Assembly: GCA_050084985.1 (NCBI GenBank) | Contig: JBITNC010000001.1 | Coordinates: forward strand, 134,292,001-134,356,000 | Origin: Nageia nagi | Taxonomy: Eukaryota; Pinophyta | Direction of reading: 5' to 3' | Length of the DNA: 64,000 nt | Part shown: piece by piece, positions 48,561-61,000 of the stretch | Layout: every line of letters starts with the position of its first letter | Position numbering within the stretch: the first letter of the stretch is position 1 | Program-made: the position numbers and the translations under genes | The notes under the pieces: model-generated | Databases searched by the model: none | The model's input: only the letters and a program-made list of their open reading frames with translations | What the model was told of the DNA's origin: nothing

Positions 48561-50518
48561 TTGGGATGAACATGCCATGCACAAGCAATATTCTAGTTCA
48601 CTCCTTCCTACCTTAGAATTCCATGGTCTATGAGGAAACTCAGGTTTGAAATTATTGTGAAAGCATCTCAAACTAGATGAATTGTACCCAAGTTGAGTAT
48701 GGACTTCTCAAAGTCATAAATTGCACTCTAAAAATACAAAGAATCCCCCTAGTAATGGATGATTTTCTTTGGAGATGAGGATGAGCTATTTTGAGCCTCC
48801 TAGAAACCTAATGAATGTCTTTAAGCTTTCTTATTACCAAACAAATACCTCTTAGATTCTTAGTTTTAAATTTGCTTCTCAAAAATGTTATGCTCTTCCT
48901 CTAGTCCATCATCTAGCTTGTAGTACCTCAAAGTAATATGAATTTTGCCTTTTATATTTGCATCTTATATTTTCTCCAAAATTCAAATTGTGAACACAAG
49001 GACACCTCAAAAATAACACCTTATCTCTCCTAATTTTAATTTTCTTATCAAATTAAAATAATAAAAATTTCTTATTACTTGTAACTTAAATTAGGATAAA
49101 TTTCATTTTTTCTAAAATAAAATAAAATATTTATCTTTTCAAATATTTTCTCTTTTTTATTTTCCCTTATTCCTCCTTAATAAACAAAATAAAATATTTT
49201 TATCTTTTTCCACCTTATTACTCCTACCTAAAATAACTAAAACTTTCCTTTGGAAAAATTATAAATTAACTCAAATCTAGATTTTAATTCCTTCCATGGT
49301 GGAATGAATTGATCCTTGTGCCAAATCACTCAATCATATGGGTTATGGGTCCAAGAATTATCTTTTTGTCAAACTATGCCTTCTTCCAAGCTCAACATTC
49401 ATACATAATTATGAAATGATGCAAAATTAACTCCAAACTTCAGTAATATGCCAAGATCCTAAATGCCCAAGCTTAAATGATCAAATGTTTACAGATCCAT
49501 GGTGAATTGAGCTTCCTCTACACCCAACATCTCACTTATAGCTCTTAGATCTCTAAAATATTTACAAAATGACCTAATAATCATGCAAAAGTCCTCAAAA
49601 TTCAAATTTCATGGTGAAAAGTTTTTAGTACTATAATTGGATACCATTGTGATGCAAAAGCTCCTAAAAAATGGCCTCAGAATGCTAACATCCTCCTTAG
49701 TATGAATTCAAAATATAGAATAATCCTCAAAAACACCCTTCGAATACCAACATCTACCTCATAATGACATTTTTGACTTAGATCTAAGCTTCCCTGTCCT
49801 AAATAAATCTCTTATTGGCTCCTTGACACTGAAATTCATGCAAATAAACCTTAAAACTTAATGCAAAATACTATTATTATTGAAAATAACCACTCACCAA
49901 GTTATATGTTCCTCTTTGAAGCCTTAAAAATTAGAAAATGAAGGCAAACTAGGTCCAATAAATTACCAAAAAGGTGGGATCTGGCCTTAAGATCCTCCAT
50001 GTGTGTCTTTGAATGAGCTACCTTCACAAAATTTGTAGCTTCAAATCCTGCTTCAATGTTCCAAGGTCCAAATGAACTATCATTAGGGTAAAATTTAGTG
50101 TCTAGGATGCCAACGTCAATCTTTCAGGATACCAATCTAGCAAGTTTAATATCAGAACCTCAATGTCCACCCTCAAGTGTTAAAATTTTCCAAATCTCCT
50201 TAACTTTTCAAGAATACCAGTGATCTTAGGTAAATACCATAATGAAATTTGTTCAAGATCTTCCATCAAGATGATAATATCTCTTTAATAAATCCTTCTC
50301 TCTTACTTGATAAGAATGGGTAAGATCTCCTTAATAACTTCTCCTTTCTTACCCAATAGGAAAGGGCAAGATCTTCTTGAAAATGATACCATTGTGATAT
50401 AATTATGATGAATGAAATGATATCTCCTTCAACCTTCTTCCAACAGGATGGCAAGAACTTATCTTCAAATCTTCTTGCTCTTTTTAGTCCTACATTCCCA
50501 ATAGGATGGCAAGATCAA
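48561..50518 (-). other. Interior of non-autonomous element, 5' side
   Basis: About 2 kb without a recognisable protein. It may include untranslated leader and more captured host sequence. Positions 50,270-50,460 contain repeated words around gataagaatgggtaagatct. Confidence 0.4.
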
Positions 50519-50531
50519 GGCTCTAATACCA
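50519..50531 (-). other. Primer-binding site of non-autonomous element
   Basis: The minus strand reads TGGTATTAGAGCC, one base from TGGTATCAGAGCC (initiator tRNA-Met type), just inside the 5' LTR. Confidence 0.85.
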
Positions 50532-50533
50532 CT

Positions 50534-51924
50534 TTCATGATCCTAAATTAGTGGATCATGCTCAAAAATTCCTTAGAAGAGGGATGTTTATCTTCAGGCT
50601 TCAAATCTAGCTAACTTAACTCAAAATTGTAGAAACACTCTAACATCCAGCTAATTATAATGAAATTACACTAACAAACTAAAAATGCTCATAGAAACCC
50701 AATATAGGAATAAAGAAGGCAAAATAGGAATTAAAGCACTAAATAGCACTTCTAGATCCAACATCCAAGAAAAGAGAGATAATAGTGAATTGTAGATGAA
50801 AAATGTAATTATATTGAGATAGTAATGATAGAACCATAATTACATTATATTTTTGTTCCTAAGGATATTACACCAAGGTTACCTCTAATAGGGTTTTTAT
50901 GAATGGCTCTAGGGCCTCACTAATCATAGTAGAAATAAGGCCAAGCCCATGGTTTTCCTACTTCTCTATGATGGAATAATTAAGGTTCCTATATTGAATG
51001 GTTGGAGTAAGCTCAAGGCTAGCCTTCAATCACCTCAATATCTCAAATGCAGATGTGACTCCACAAGTGGAAAAGATAGAGTTCTCACATTCAATATGAT
51101 AAAAAGAGGGTTTATTAATAATAATCAACATCTTTTGTGTAATCCAGTAGTCCTCCTTTTATAAGAGAGGAGTCCATCTTCTAATCTTCTATTGATATGA
51201 TCCAACGGTGCATAATGGTGATCCATATGCTCATGATGCCAACATATAATATGGAGAGCCTTGGGATGAACAAAATCATATCCAAGGGACCAAATATGCA
51301 ATGTTGGGATGAGGAGGCCTTAAGTGTGCATTGATGTTAGTGCCATATGTTGAGATTCCTCCAAGAAGGTGATATGGGGCTAGGAGTACCTAGATCTTCA
51401 ACATGGGGGTCAAGTCTCCTCTAGATGTCCAACATGGGTCTTGAAATACTAAATTTATCCAACATCCAAGGGTGAGAGCTGTGTGATGTCTTAGAATGCC
51501 AAATACCCTCTTAGAATGCCATGTCTAATCTTGGAAGCTTTCTTAATACCTTGTAGTCTATGTAATCACATAGAGAGATGCTCTACCTTGAATAGGGGAT
51601 CACTAATGACAAGAGGACCATCTAATGCCAATATTATATCCATCAAGGCTAAATATGCAACATCCTATTACTTGGAGACTAATATTGCATTTATAATTAA
51701 TAGTTACCTTGGTATTACAATTCTATCATTATTGACATACTTAACTATAAAATATACTAAATAAGGGCCTATTGTTCCATAATTAGAGCATCTGACTAAG
51801 TCTCTAAGTGGAACTTACAATACTTGGCCATAAACTACTAAAATAGATAAAATCACTCATAAACTAATGTTCCCATTTATCAGTGGTGAAATGGGGAAAA
51901 GACCATAAAAAATGGGGACATTAA
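50534..51924 (-). repeat. 5' LTR of non-autonomous element (right copy)
   Basis: Partner of 45993-47258, longer by an internal block at 50,752-50,880. A minus-strand TATAAAAGG at 51155-51163 is a likely TATA box. Confidence 0.9.
51155..51163 (-). promoter_or_regulatory. TATA box of non-autonomous element 5' LTR
   Basis: The minus strand reads TATAAAAGG; the left LTR has TATATAAGG at the same place. Confidence 0.5.
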
Positions 51925-52144
51925 AATGGCACCACCACAACTCTCCCTAAATATCATCCAATAGCACTTTACTAGATTGGGTTAAGTGTTTTGTTTTATT
52001 TTTTGGATATAGGCAAAACTAGGGTTTTTTTTAAATAGTGTACCAAACCCTATTAGAAGGTATTTTTTAAATAGAGTCCTAAAACTTTTATTACAAATTA
52101 TTAAGCAATTATTTTAGATACATCCTAACATATAACATGTGAAG
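51925..52144 (+). repeat. Array unit R2, 3' part
   Basis: Continues R2 (caccaccacaactctcccta onward matches 44,885-45,115 in R1) on the far side of the LTR element. Confidence 0.82.
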
Positions 52145-52720
52145 AAGCTTGAAAGAAATTCCTACATAATTTTTGATATCATATTGTCAAGTGAATGTAA
52201 CTGGCTACATGTTTTAATACAATATTTATGAAAGCCTTATTTTTAATACTATGAAATCATGATATTATACTATTTTTCAAGAATCTTGTATAATTAAAGA
52301 GTGAAGAGCTAGAGAATATAACTACCTACATGATTTCTGACATCATATTGTCATTTGAATGCATCTACCTACATATTTTGATGCATTTTTTATGAAAGCC
52401 TTATGTTTAATACTATAGAATCATCGTATTATACTATTTTTTAGGAAACTTATATAATTATAGAATGAAGAGCTAGAGAAGGAGGTGCAATAATCATAAA
52501 TACGAAAGAAATACTTGAAGGAAATAGAAAATAGATAACAAACAAGAATAATAAATATTAGAGAAGGGATTTCAAGTAACCTAATACTTTGGTATGAAGA
52601 GAGAAGAGAAAATTTTAATTCTAATTTGCTCATTACTTTATCATTTTATGCAATCATTTCACTTGGATTCATCTTATTTTCTTGTGCCTATATTTATAGT
52701 GACCATTTGAGCCTAAATTC
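52145..52720 (+). repeat. Array unit R3, truncated
   Basis: Same layout as R2, with the first 180 bases doubled, and ends abruptly after gagcctaaattc, where Gypsy integrase sequence begins. Confidence 0.82.
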
Positions 52721-52726
52721 TTCAAC

Positions 52727-53780
52727 AACCATAGGCTTGAAAGGCATTGTAGCTTGTCTCCTTTTTCCCACATATCGATTGCATTTGTCACACTCCCAGG
52801 CTATCTTGAATGAATCTTGAAACATAGTAGGTCAATAATAGCCTACTTGCAATATTTTTGTTGTAGCAGTAGGACCACAATAGTGTCCTCTAGAGAATCC
52901 ATAATGAAATTCATGTAAAATTCTCCAAGCTTCATCTTGAGTCACACATCTCAATAAGGTATAATCAAAATTCTTCCTATAAAGATAGTCATCTACCATC
53001 ATAAATTTCAATGCTTTTAATCTAAATCTCCTTATTTGAAACCTATCCAAAGATTTAAGACATTTACCCCTTCTAAAATAAAAAACAAATTGCTTTATCC
53101 AATCACTCTCTTGGTTGAGATGCTCCTCATCCTTGATTATAAAAATCATGTGTGCAACCTTTGCTATGTTTTCACATAGCACTATTCTTCTTATTAGCTT
53201 GGTTGGTTTAATTTCTAAATCATATTCAGTTATTCTTGGGATCCAACTAGCCTTTCCCTCACCCAATTCTTCTTGAATTACATAATTCCTTACATCTAAG
53301 TCAATGGTATATACAAGGACCTTGTTATGGGACACATAATGCTTAAAATTTTTAATTCCTTTCATTATAGAAAACACTTACTTTTCAACAAATGTGTACC
53401 TTCTTTGGTGTTGGTGTAGTGTTTGACTATCAAAGGCAATGGGATGTTCTTCCTCGTGGTCATCTTTCTATGCTAGGATGGAAGCAATGCATTTCTCTAG
53501 TCCATACTCATATATGATAAAATATTTTGGAAAATTAGGATTTTTCAAAATAACAGCTTCAATTATAGCCTTTTTAATATCATTAAAATCTTGTTTTGCT
53601 TCTCTAGAACAAGAAAAAAATAGCATCTTTCTTTAACATTATTGTGATTGGAGAAACATTATGAGAAAAATCACTAATAAATTTTCTTACAAAATTGATA
53701 CCAAGGAAATATTGCAGGGCTTTCTTGTTAGAGGGAAGAGGCAATGATTCAATACCTTTCACTCTATCTAGATCAATTGC
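52727..53780 (-). pseudogene. Gypsy RNase H and integrase zinc-binding remnant
   Basis: From about 53,780: a connection region (LPLPSNKKALQYFLGINFVR), then RNase H (FSIMKGIKNFKHYVSHNKVL, YTIDLDVRNYVIQEELGEGK, ITEYDLEIKPTK). The frame 52832-53377 continues into the HHCC domain of integrase (ILHEFHYGFSRGHYCGPTAT, TKILQVGYY, then WECDKCNRYVGKRR). It stops at 52,727, before the catalytic core. Confidence 0.88.
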
Positions 53781-53789
53781 CAATCTTTT

Positions 53790-54410
53790 TTATGAGATAG
53801 TATGACCAAGCAATTTTTTGTGGTTAACTATAAAAATAGACTTTTTGGGGTTGATAGAAATCTCAAATTCTATATATTTTTCAAAAACTTTCTTAAGGTG
53901 ATGTATGTGGTCTTTTTTAGTCTTAGAAAATATTGCAATATCATCCAAGTGGACCAAGATTATCTTATTTATTAAGTCACCAAAGGCATTTTCCATGGCT
54001 CTTTGAAAAGTAACCCTAGCATTGGAGAGACTAAAAGACATTCTTTGAAATGCAAATGTCCCCCACTTGGTACTGAATGCAATTTTGAACTGATCTTCAT
54101 CCTTTACACAAATTTGTTTGAATCCTAAATAGCCATAAGTCATAGAAAAATAGCATGGTCTAGCTACTATGTTTAGGATTTGCTCCATGGGAGGGAGAGG
54201 ATAATTGTCTTTGAGAGACACTTAGTTCAACTTTCTAAAATCTACACATAGTCTAATTTATCCACTTTTTTAATTACTTGGACTAAATTGGCTACCCAAG
54301 ATGAATTCTTCATAGGATAGATAATTTTAGCATCGAGGAGCTTAAGTAACTCCTACTTCATAGCCTCTTCTATTCTTGGGTTAAGAAGCCTCTATTTCTA
54401 TCTGTATGGC
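53790..54410 (-). pseudogene. Gypsy reverse transcriptase remnant
   Basis: The minus strand gives IRLCVDFRKLN near 54,250, then SLKDNYPLPPMEQIL, STKWGTFAFQRMSFSLSNAR, VTFQRAMENAFG and the catalytic box VHLDDIAIFSK at about 53,940-53,960, where the usual Tyr has become His while both Asp remain. The open part is 53790-54221. Upstream, AKIIYPMKNSSWVANLV marks the start of the RT domain. Ends in NPKKSIF and LLGHTIS. Confidence 0.9.
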
Positions 54411-54924
54411 TTAACTTCTGGCTCTGGCTCAATGGTGTGCTAGATCACATTCTTATCATATGTCTTTAGATCATCATAAGTCAAGGCAATTACCCCAAAG
54501 AACTCATGGTAAATCTAAAATATCATACTTTTTCCTTCTTCAAAGCACTCTAATCTAACCTTTATACATTTTTTGAGTTCAACTTGCAGCTCAACACTAT
54601 TATTCTTTTGAATAGACAAAATTTTGGCTTTTTGAACATCTCTAGAATCAAATAACCACTCAAAAGAAAGAAAATATTTGGGTATGACATTATTTCTAAG
54701 TTGTATAACATCTAACTCTTGGAAGTAGTTAGGTAGTTCTTCAACACCAAAGGTGTGAGCTACTACTTCATCTATAAGGAAATTCATAATATTCTCATCG
54801 AAGTCAAATACCTATCAAAAATTTATAGTATTAGGTACAAATGGCCTACATAGGAATTTAACTCTGTAGCTTCCTCTTTTATGATAAGTAGGATTGTAAT
54901 GTGCTCCTTTACCTACAAGTGCAT

Positions 54925-55330
54925 CAACAACTTGATTGTACCTTCTAGGAATAGAGATAAAATTTAATTACAAGAATGAATCTAATAAGTTCCATACCCT
55001 ATTCTTGTAAGTCTTTAGATAGTGATTTCTTATACTAATTTGGTCTTTGACTTACTTTATGACCAATTCAAAATCAACATGCACCACTAGGCATCTAATG
55101 CCCATGTTGATCATTTTAGATAACCCTAAATAGAGGGCTTCATATTTAGTAGCATTATTTGTGCAAATCCATGTGAATCTAAATGAGAACCTTCTCATGT
55201 TTCCTTCTAGTGATTTGAAAATAACACCCACACCATATCCATGTTTGCATTTGGCCCAATAAAAGTATATGATCCATATCTCATTCTATCTATCATCTGT
55301 GATTTACATTGGTTGCATATTCTCATATAA
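54925..55330 (-). pseudogene. Additional RNase H domain between protease and RT
   Basis: The minus strand reads WAKCKHGYGVGVIFKSLEGN, MRRFSFRFTWICTNNATKYE, ALYLGLSKMINMGIRCLVVH, VDFELVIK and, near the end, IPRRYNQVVDALVGKGA. This is the RVT_3-type RNase H fold: the Glu of ATKYEAL, the Asp of HVDFELV and the last Asp of QVVDAL are kept, while the first catalytic Asp (usually FDG) reads as Tyr. It is separate from the Ty3-type RNase H that follows RT. Two stops inside. Confidence 0.8.
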
Positions 55331-55539
55331 ACAATAGTTACCCATTCCAATATCAATGACCTAGTAATTGAGATCATTAGCTAAAAGTATTTATGTGGTC
55401 AGTAGTGTCTCTCTGAGTGTATCCCTCTCAAATACTTCTACTAGTTTGGGGTCATTCAAACAATTTTGTTTTGTGCTCTATTTAAGATGAACACTTTTAG
55501 TTCCCTCATTTGGAATTTTAACCTACTTATTTTGGAAAG

Positions 55540-55900
55540 GGAGTAGATTTGTATAATCTAAGGCTAAGTATCCTCCCAACTTGGTAGTGAATTCTCTAGA
55601 TAAGCAAATCCCAAATAGGGGTGGAAGATCAATGATAATAATGTCTTGGATGAAACAAATATTAGAGAATGCATTCAGGGTTATGGAAACTCCTTTTACA
55701 CTACTAACTACATATACCTGGGAAGAATCTAGTTGTATGACTCCTTCTATACATCAAGTAATATATAATTTCATTTCATTTGTAATAAGTTTGGGAATAA
55801 TGGTAATGGTAGCTATAGTATCAATCATACAATTATTAACTACCCAACCTTCTAATCTAAGAGATAGATAAAAAGTGTAGGTCTTCTTATACCTATAGGA
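55540..55900 (-). pseudogene. Gypsy protease remnant
   Basis: The minus strand reads GWVVNNCMIDTIATITIIPK, where the usual D-S/T-G-A active site has become DTIA, then SVKGVSITLNAFSNICFIQD and LPPLFGICLSREFTTKLGGY. Both the block order and the LPPLFG segment are typical of plant Gypsy protease regions. Catalytically damaged, with stops. Confidence 0.78.
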
Positions 55901-57047
55901 GTTAGAGGGACATCATTAGAAATTGTAAACATGACATTACACTTATTTACCCTCTTTTTACTATTTTTAAGCTTCAAAGCTTCTTGCAAGAGGTCAATCT
56001 AACCTGGAATCTTCAATGCATCAAACATTATCATTCTAGAAGGTGTTATCTTTAATTCTTCCATAATATTGTATGGAATATAAGGGGTGAACTTACTTAT
56101 TTTTAGCACCCTGATGTGTTCTAAATTACTAAGTGGCTTTCTTCTTATGATGTTTAGTAATGAAAAGATATCTTAGTAAAGGAGGCCTCTCTTTTTTCAA
56201 TATTTTATTTATGGTTGTAGTGAGGTTTCTTGTTGAAGAAGCAACATTACCTAGATCTTAAGAAACTTGACTAGGATGACTAGGAAGTTGATTTTCTTGA
56301 TTCTATGGTTGAAGCACAGGAGCCTTAGCTCTTTTTTGATTAGGTTGAGTTGGAATGGGTTATTGATTTTATTGAGTTACTTAGGCTTATTGTAGGGATA
56401 CTAAGGAGGAAGCTCTATTTTGAACATAGTTGGCTTATTCTTCAACATAGCTTGGAAGCCAAAAATTAAACATGGTAAGTTTTACAACATGATTTATGTA
56501 GGTTTTACCATTTTATCAAAATGTAAGCCCAAATGTGATGTTTATACATCACACATGAATCTAAAAAATGTGGAGTTGAACAAGGAGGACACCATTCTAT
56601 AATACACAGAGCATCACTTTCTACAAAACTAACCATTATTGCATTTTCTACAGCTTTAGGAGTAGGTGGTTGTTTTGGTTAATTATCTCTGAGCTAAAAT
56701 CTTAGCTAATACTGGTTTTCATATCTCCTATAATTAAAGCCTTGATTCTAGTTTTCTTATAAAGTGAACTTATTTATCAGGTTCCTAATAGTTATATCGA
56801 ACTACCTTATCCTATCTTCCTCTTATGAATTAGAACCAATATTTGTACTTGTAGATGTAAGAATTGGAAGTGTTGGTACTTGGTTCTAAGTGATAGATTT
56901 AAAAGGAGGAGGTGGCAAGGCTAATACTCTAGGATGAGGAATCTATAATGGAGCTTATTTTGGATATAGATTAGGAAATAAGGGCATGATGGATCTAGGC
57001 TATATCTTACCAAAAGATACCAAGGTATGCTTAGTGGTTTTAGCTAT

Positions 57048-57520
57048 CTAATAAATATTTAGAAAAGTATCACTCGACATAACAATCAATACATTAAGGT
57101 CCAAGAGAAATGCTTCCCTATAATATAGCATGGCTTGCACATTTGTTGGCCTTATTCTTGTTGGAATAGACTTCCAAATTTTCTCAAGTCTTAAATTAAA
57201 ATCATCTACAAACTCATGGGGATATCTTTTGATATATGCTATGAGGCTCAAAAAGGTGCTATCATCACCATCTTGAGAAAATATCATGATAAGAGATTGA
57301 TATAAATCTCCTTGTGTATTCAACAACTTTTCCTTCCAAAGAATGTGAAAATAGTCTCATCATAATAGTTTCATCATTTATATCAAAGCTAGGATCCAAT
57401 AAAGATACATCTTGACAATGTTCATAAGGCATTTTACTTGACCCATTGTATTTAGGTAAAACTTTAAATGTTGCTTAGGGAATAGTCGAAGAATTAGTGG
57501 GAACTACTAAGGGATGACTA
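57048..57520 (-). pseudogene. Gypsy gag remnant
   Basis: The open stretch 57048-57326 reads GDLYQSLIMIFSQDGDDSTF, IAYIKRYPHEFVDDFNLRLE and KIWKSIPTRIRP, the core of a plant retrotrans_gag domain. Parts upstream are broken. It would have formed the capsid. Its gene lies at the 5' end of the element. Confidence 0.82.
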
Positions 57521-58020
57521 TTATTCTAAGCAAAAAAATCTACAAGGGTAGGTTGAGCCATAATTGGATCACTTATTTGAGGTGAAGGTTTTTATTGGAT
57601 GGATTCAAATACAACTATTAATGGGATAACACTTAAAGGAATCTGAGGACACAAGGTCAAAAAAATCTTTTGCTTAATCCTCCTTTGAGGAATTGATAGC
57701 TCTTGAAATCTAGGTTATCTTGAAGAATTTTTGATAATACTTATAATAAATCTACATTTTAAAGGTTCAAAATATTGACTAGTTTTGATAGCAAAGTCAC
57801 TAATAAGGTTAAATAAACCCTATAATCTTGTAAACACAAGGTGATAGCTTACTAGATAGTTATCTAGCCTAATCGGGCTCACAAAATATGGATTTTTATT
57901 CATTTCCCATCAAGCATACCAAAAATGGACTATTCTATTGTTAATCAATATAATGTAACCTCAAGGGTTTGATATGGTTGTGTTCTCCATTTCCTACAAT
58001 AATAGAAACCTTGAAAGAGC

Positions 58021-61000
58021 AAAAAGTGGTGGGATAGTACACTCATGAGGGGTTTTTTGCTCAATATTTGAGTTATAGGATAGTTCCTATATATGTAAGA
58101 GGTCAAAAGTAATTGAAAAGAGATAAAAAGGAAAGAGTAATAGTAAAGAAATGGATAATCAAACTACAAAAAGAAAACTAAAACTAATTAGCCCAAGAAT
58201 TACCATGCAGGAAACAATCCATAGCCACAATTAAGAATAGAAGAACTATCTTATCATTGGGGCTTCATAATTGCAATACATAGCCACAATTTATAACTAA
58301 ACTTCATACATAATAATCACAAAGTAAGATAATAGCCCCAAAATGCAAAGAGAAAAATATCAAAGTATTATATTATCATGTATGAAAGTAGAGCTTACAT
58401 TGGGCAACTTTGCTAAAATATCGAACCTTATGGACTTTTAACAGTCCACTATTTATAAGAATATATATTTACAATAGGTGGTTGCCCACCATTACTACCC
58501 TTAATTTCCCTATTAACTATAAATAAAAATAAATAACTTTTTACAAATGTACAAATTCAATCTATAATTGTGCTAAATTTCACATTGACATTATAATTAC
58601 TGCCAAAGTTTAGGAATTTGTAGACTTTGAATTTCTTTACATTCTCAACCATAATCTCTTAGGTCTGTCTTTAACTATATCCTATCACAATTGTAGCTGA
58701 TTATTGAGGTACAATCTATCAACTTAATTGGTATGATTTATCCCTATGCTTTATCAGTAGCCATCTAACTTTTTATAATCATTTATGAAGATCATTGTAG
58801 CTCCAAGTTGCAAAAATTGTGAGGGTAATGAAAGATATAACATTGAAAACTAAGGAAGAACTACCAATGCCATGTGTAAATGAGTCAAATTTGACACATT
58901 GAAAAATCCTAGGGGTTAAACACTCTTTATTAAGTGGACCTGAGTGTTCTCCTTATCTCATACTTCTCTTTTTAGCAAAGTGGGTCTTGCTTACTCTAGT
59001 GGGGTCTATTGATTGACTAGGAATTATCTTATCTCCCATCAATTTTCAATAAAAGATGTGACATCATTGATCAAAATCAATGGGTTATACATAAAGATTC
59101 TATTAAAATATCTCCTGTTGCTTAGTCCTTTGGTAACACCTATTAATGGACTAACTCAATGCCCATTGCTTCTTGGTGTATGGCACGACTTTTGTTTTGG
59201 AAATCCATGGGCTTTAGAACATTAATTTTTGATTGATTCAACTAAAAAATAACTCATATTTACAATATTGCTCGAAAAAGAGTACCTGGGTTTATAGAAA
59301 TTGAATCTTACAAATTTGAAATCCTATAAGGCCTAGAATTGGACTTAGACACTTACTTCCCTTACATGTTGCATTACTTCCTAAATAGAACTTAGAAAAA
59401 ATAAAACTGTCTTTCAACCTCAGACCAATGTATAGTTACTTGTAAAGACTCAACTATTTTGTATGAAAAACATGTGGAACTTATTTACATAACAACACCT
59501 GGTAATAATACCTAGAAAAGACTTATCTAGCTTTAAAAGATTGACACTCATTATCATGGACTATGTACAATTCCCAAATCTGATCCAAATAACTAGACAA
59601 ACAATGCCCACCATAAACAAGATGGTGATTTCAACTAACATTTATAATATTAAGACCCAAAAATATAAACATGACCCAAACTTTCTTAGATTTAACAAAA
59701 CTTGACAAAAATAACTAAATATAATGACTATACACTCATTGTAGTACTTATAAAAGAATGAAAGGGGAGCAAGAAATGATAATTAAAAACATGAATGAAA
59801 GAAATAATAAAGGAATAGAATAATGTTACCCTCCTTATAGAGTGTAATTCTGAAAGAATAACAACAAGTAAGGTTCTTGTGCCACTATAACTTCAAACTA
59901 TTGACTTAATACATTGTAAATACTATAATACCTATTGCATGGTTTTGCATTTTTATTTGAATAAAGGCATAGCATAAATTCATTACATTATAACATAATT
60001 ATGTCATCTATCCATGGTAAAATGTTAAATGGCATGATTTGTAGAAGCATTTTCTACATATCACATTAAAAGATGGTTTCCATCTGACCAATGAAATATT
60101 AGTTTATTGTTTGCATTTTTCCCATAGCATTGGATTCCCATGTTCAATTTTATTGCACCAAAATAGAAAATAACACATAACTAACTAATTAATCTTGGTA
60201 TTTGGTGGGTAAATTTGGGTTTGTTAGCTTTTACCTAAGTGGATGGTCTCTCATATGTTAAAGTCAAAACCAAATCTTAAACTTAAACTAAAAATGTTGA
60301 ACAAGTTATTACTAAATAAAAGTTATTAGATCATTTGTTGTTAGGTTGCATATAGATTGTATTACTATTACAATTTATTATGTGTTGTCAAGATTAAGAT
60401 GTTGTAGATAGTTTATAGGGCTCTACTTATTGGGATTATTATCTCACCTCTATTGTTACATTCCTTAGAAGAACTTCTTTAGGTTGTTGAAAATTTGGAT
60501 GAAGTTTAGAGTGTTATGTTGGTAGTACAAGGGTTATGAAATATGCACTCAAAGGATATATATTTTGTTTAAAAATTTGAAATGGTTTTGGGTTAGTTTT
60601 TATAGATATGTAGGTTCTATTGGAACCTTATAAATGTTATTGGTATTCATTCTACATAGTATAGATAAGAGTATTCTTGTAATGTTCTTTGGAAACTACA
60701 TGGGTTCATATTTCTCAATCTTATACGAATCATATAGGAACTAGTTTTTGTGGTAATCTTACTATTAAAAGTTATGCTTCACTATTTAGTGTTATGATTA
60801 TTTGTACATTAAGTCTATAGATGGAAATGAAATCTAGGTTAGATATGTTTAAACTCACTATTGAATGCTATTGAGATTCAATTATACATATTAAATGGTC
60901 ATTATAGGCCTTATATGTGTGTATGAATTGAAATTTATTCCTAAGTTGTAATATGAACCTGATACATTTATTTGACAAATAATTTATTAATTTAACAAGG

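Larger units (their letters stand above)
45993..51924 (-). mobile_element. Large non-autonomous LTR retrotransposon carrying a PDS5-like segment
   Basis: LTRs 45993-47258 and 50534-51924 flank a 3.27-kb interior. The primer-binding site lies beside the right LTR and the polypurine tract beside the left LTR, both on the minus strand. It sits inside array unit R2, and joining the flanks restores the R1 order. Flanking catgg (45988-45992) and aatgg (51925-51929) form a near-perfect five-base target-site duplication. No gag, protease, RT, RNase H or integrase is recognised, so it must have depended on another element. The interior carries a host-like gene segment at 48,005-48,560. Confidence 0.88.
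52727..58020 (-). mobile_element. Truncated Ty3-Gypsy element with extra RNase H before RT
   Basis: Down the minus strand: gag (about 57.5-57.0 kb), protease (55.9-55.55 kb), an RNase H-like domain (55.3-54.9 kb), RT (54.4-53.8 kb), a Ty3-type RNase H (53.75-53.3 kb) and the integrase zinc-binding domain (to 52,727). RT before integrase is the Gypsy order. The element breaks off inside integrase at a junction with array unit R3, so the 3' part and 3' LTR are missing. Stops are frequent. The right boundary is not determined. Confidence 0.88.

Noticed and set aside
55581-55871. Plus-strand open frame of 96 codons
   Set aside because: It is the antisense of the Gypsy protease, which is recognisable on the minus strand.
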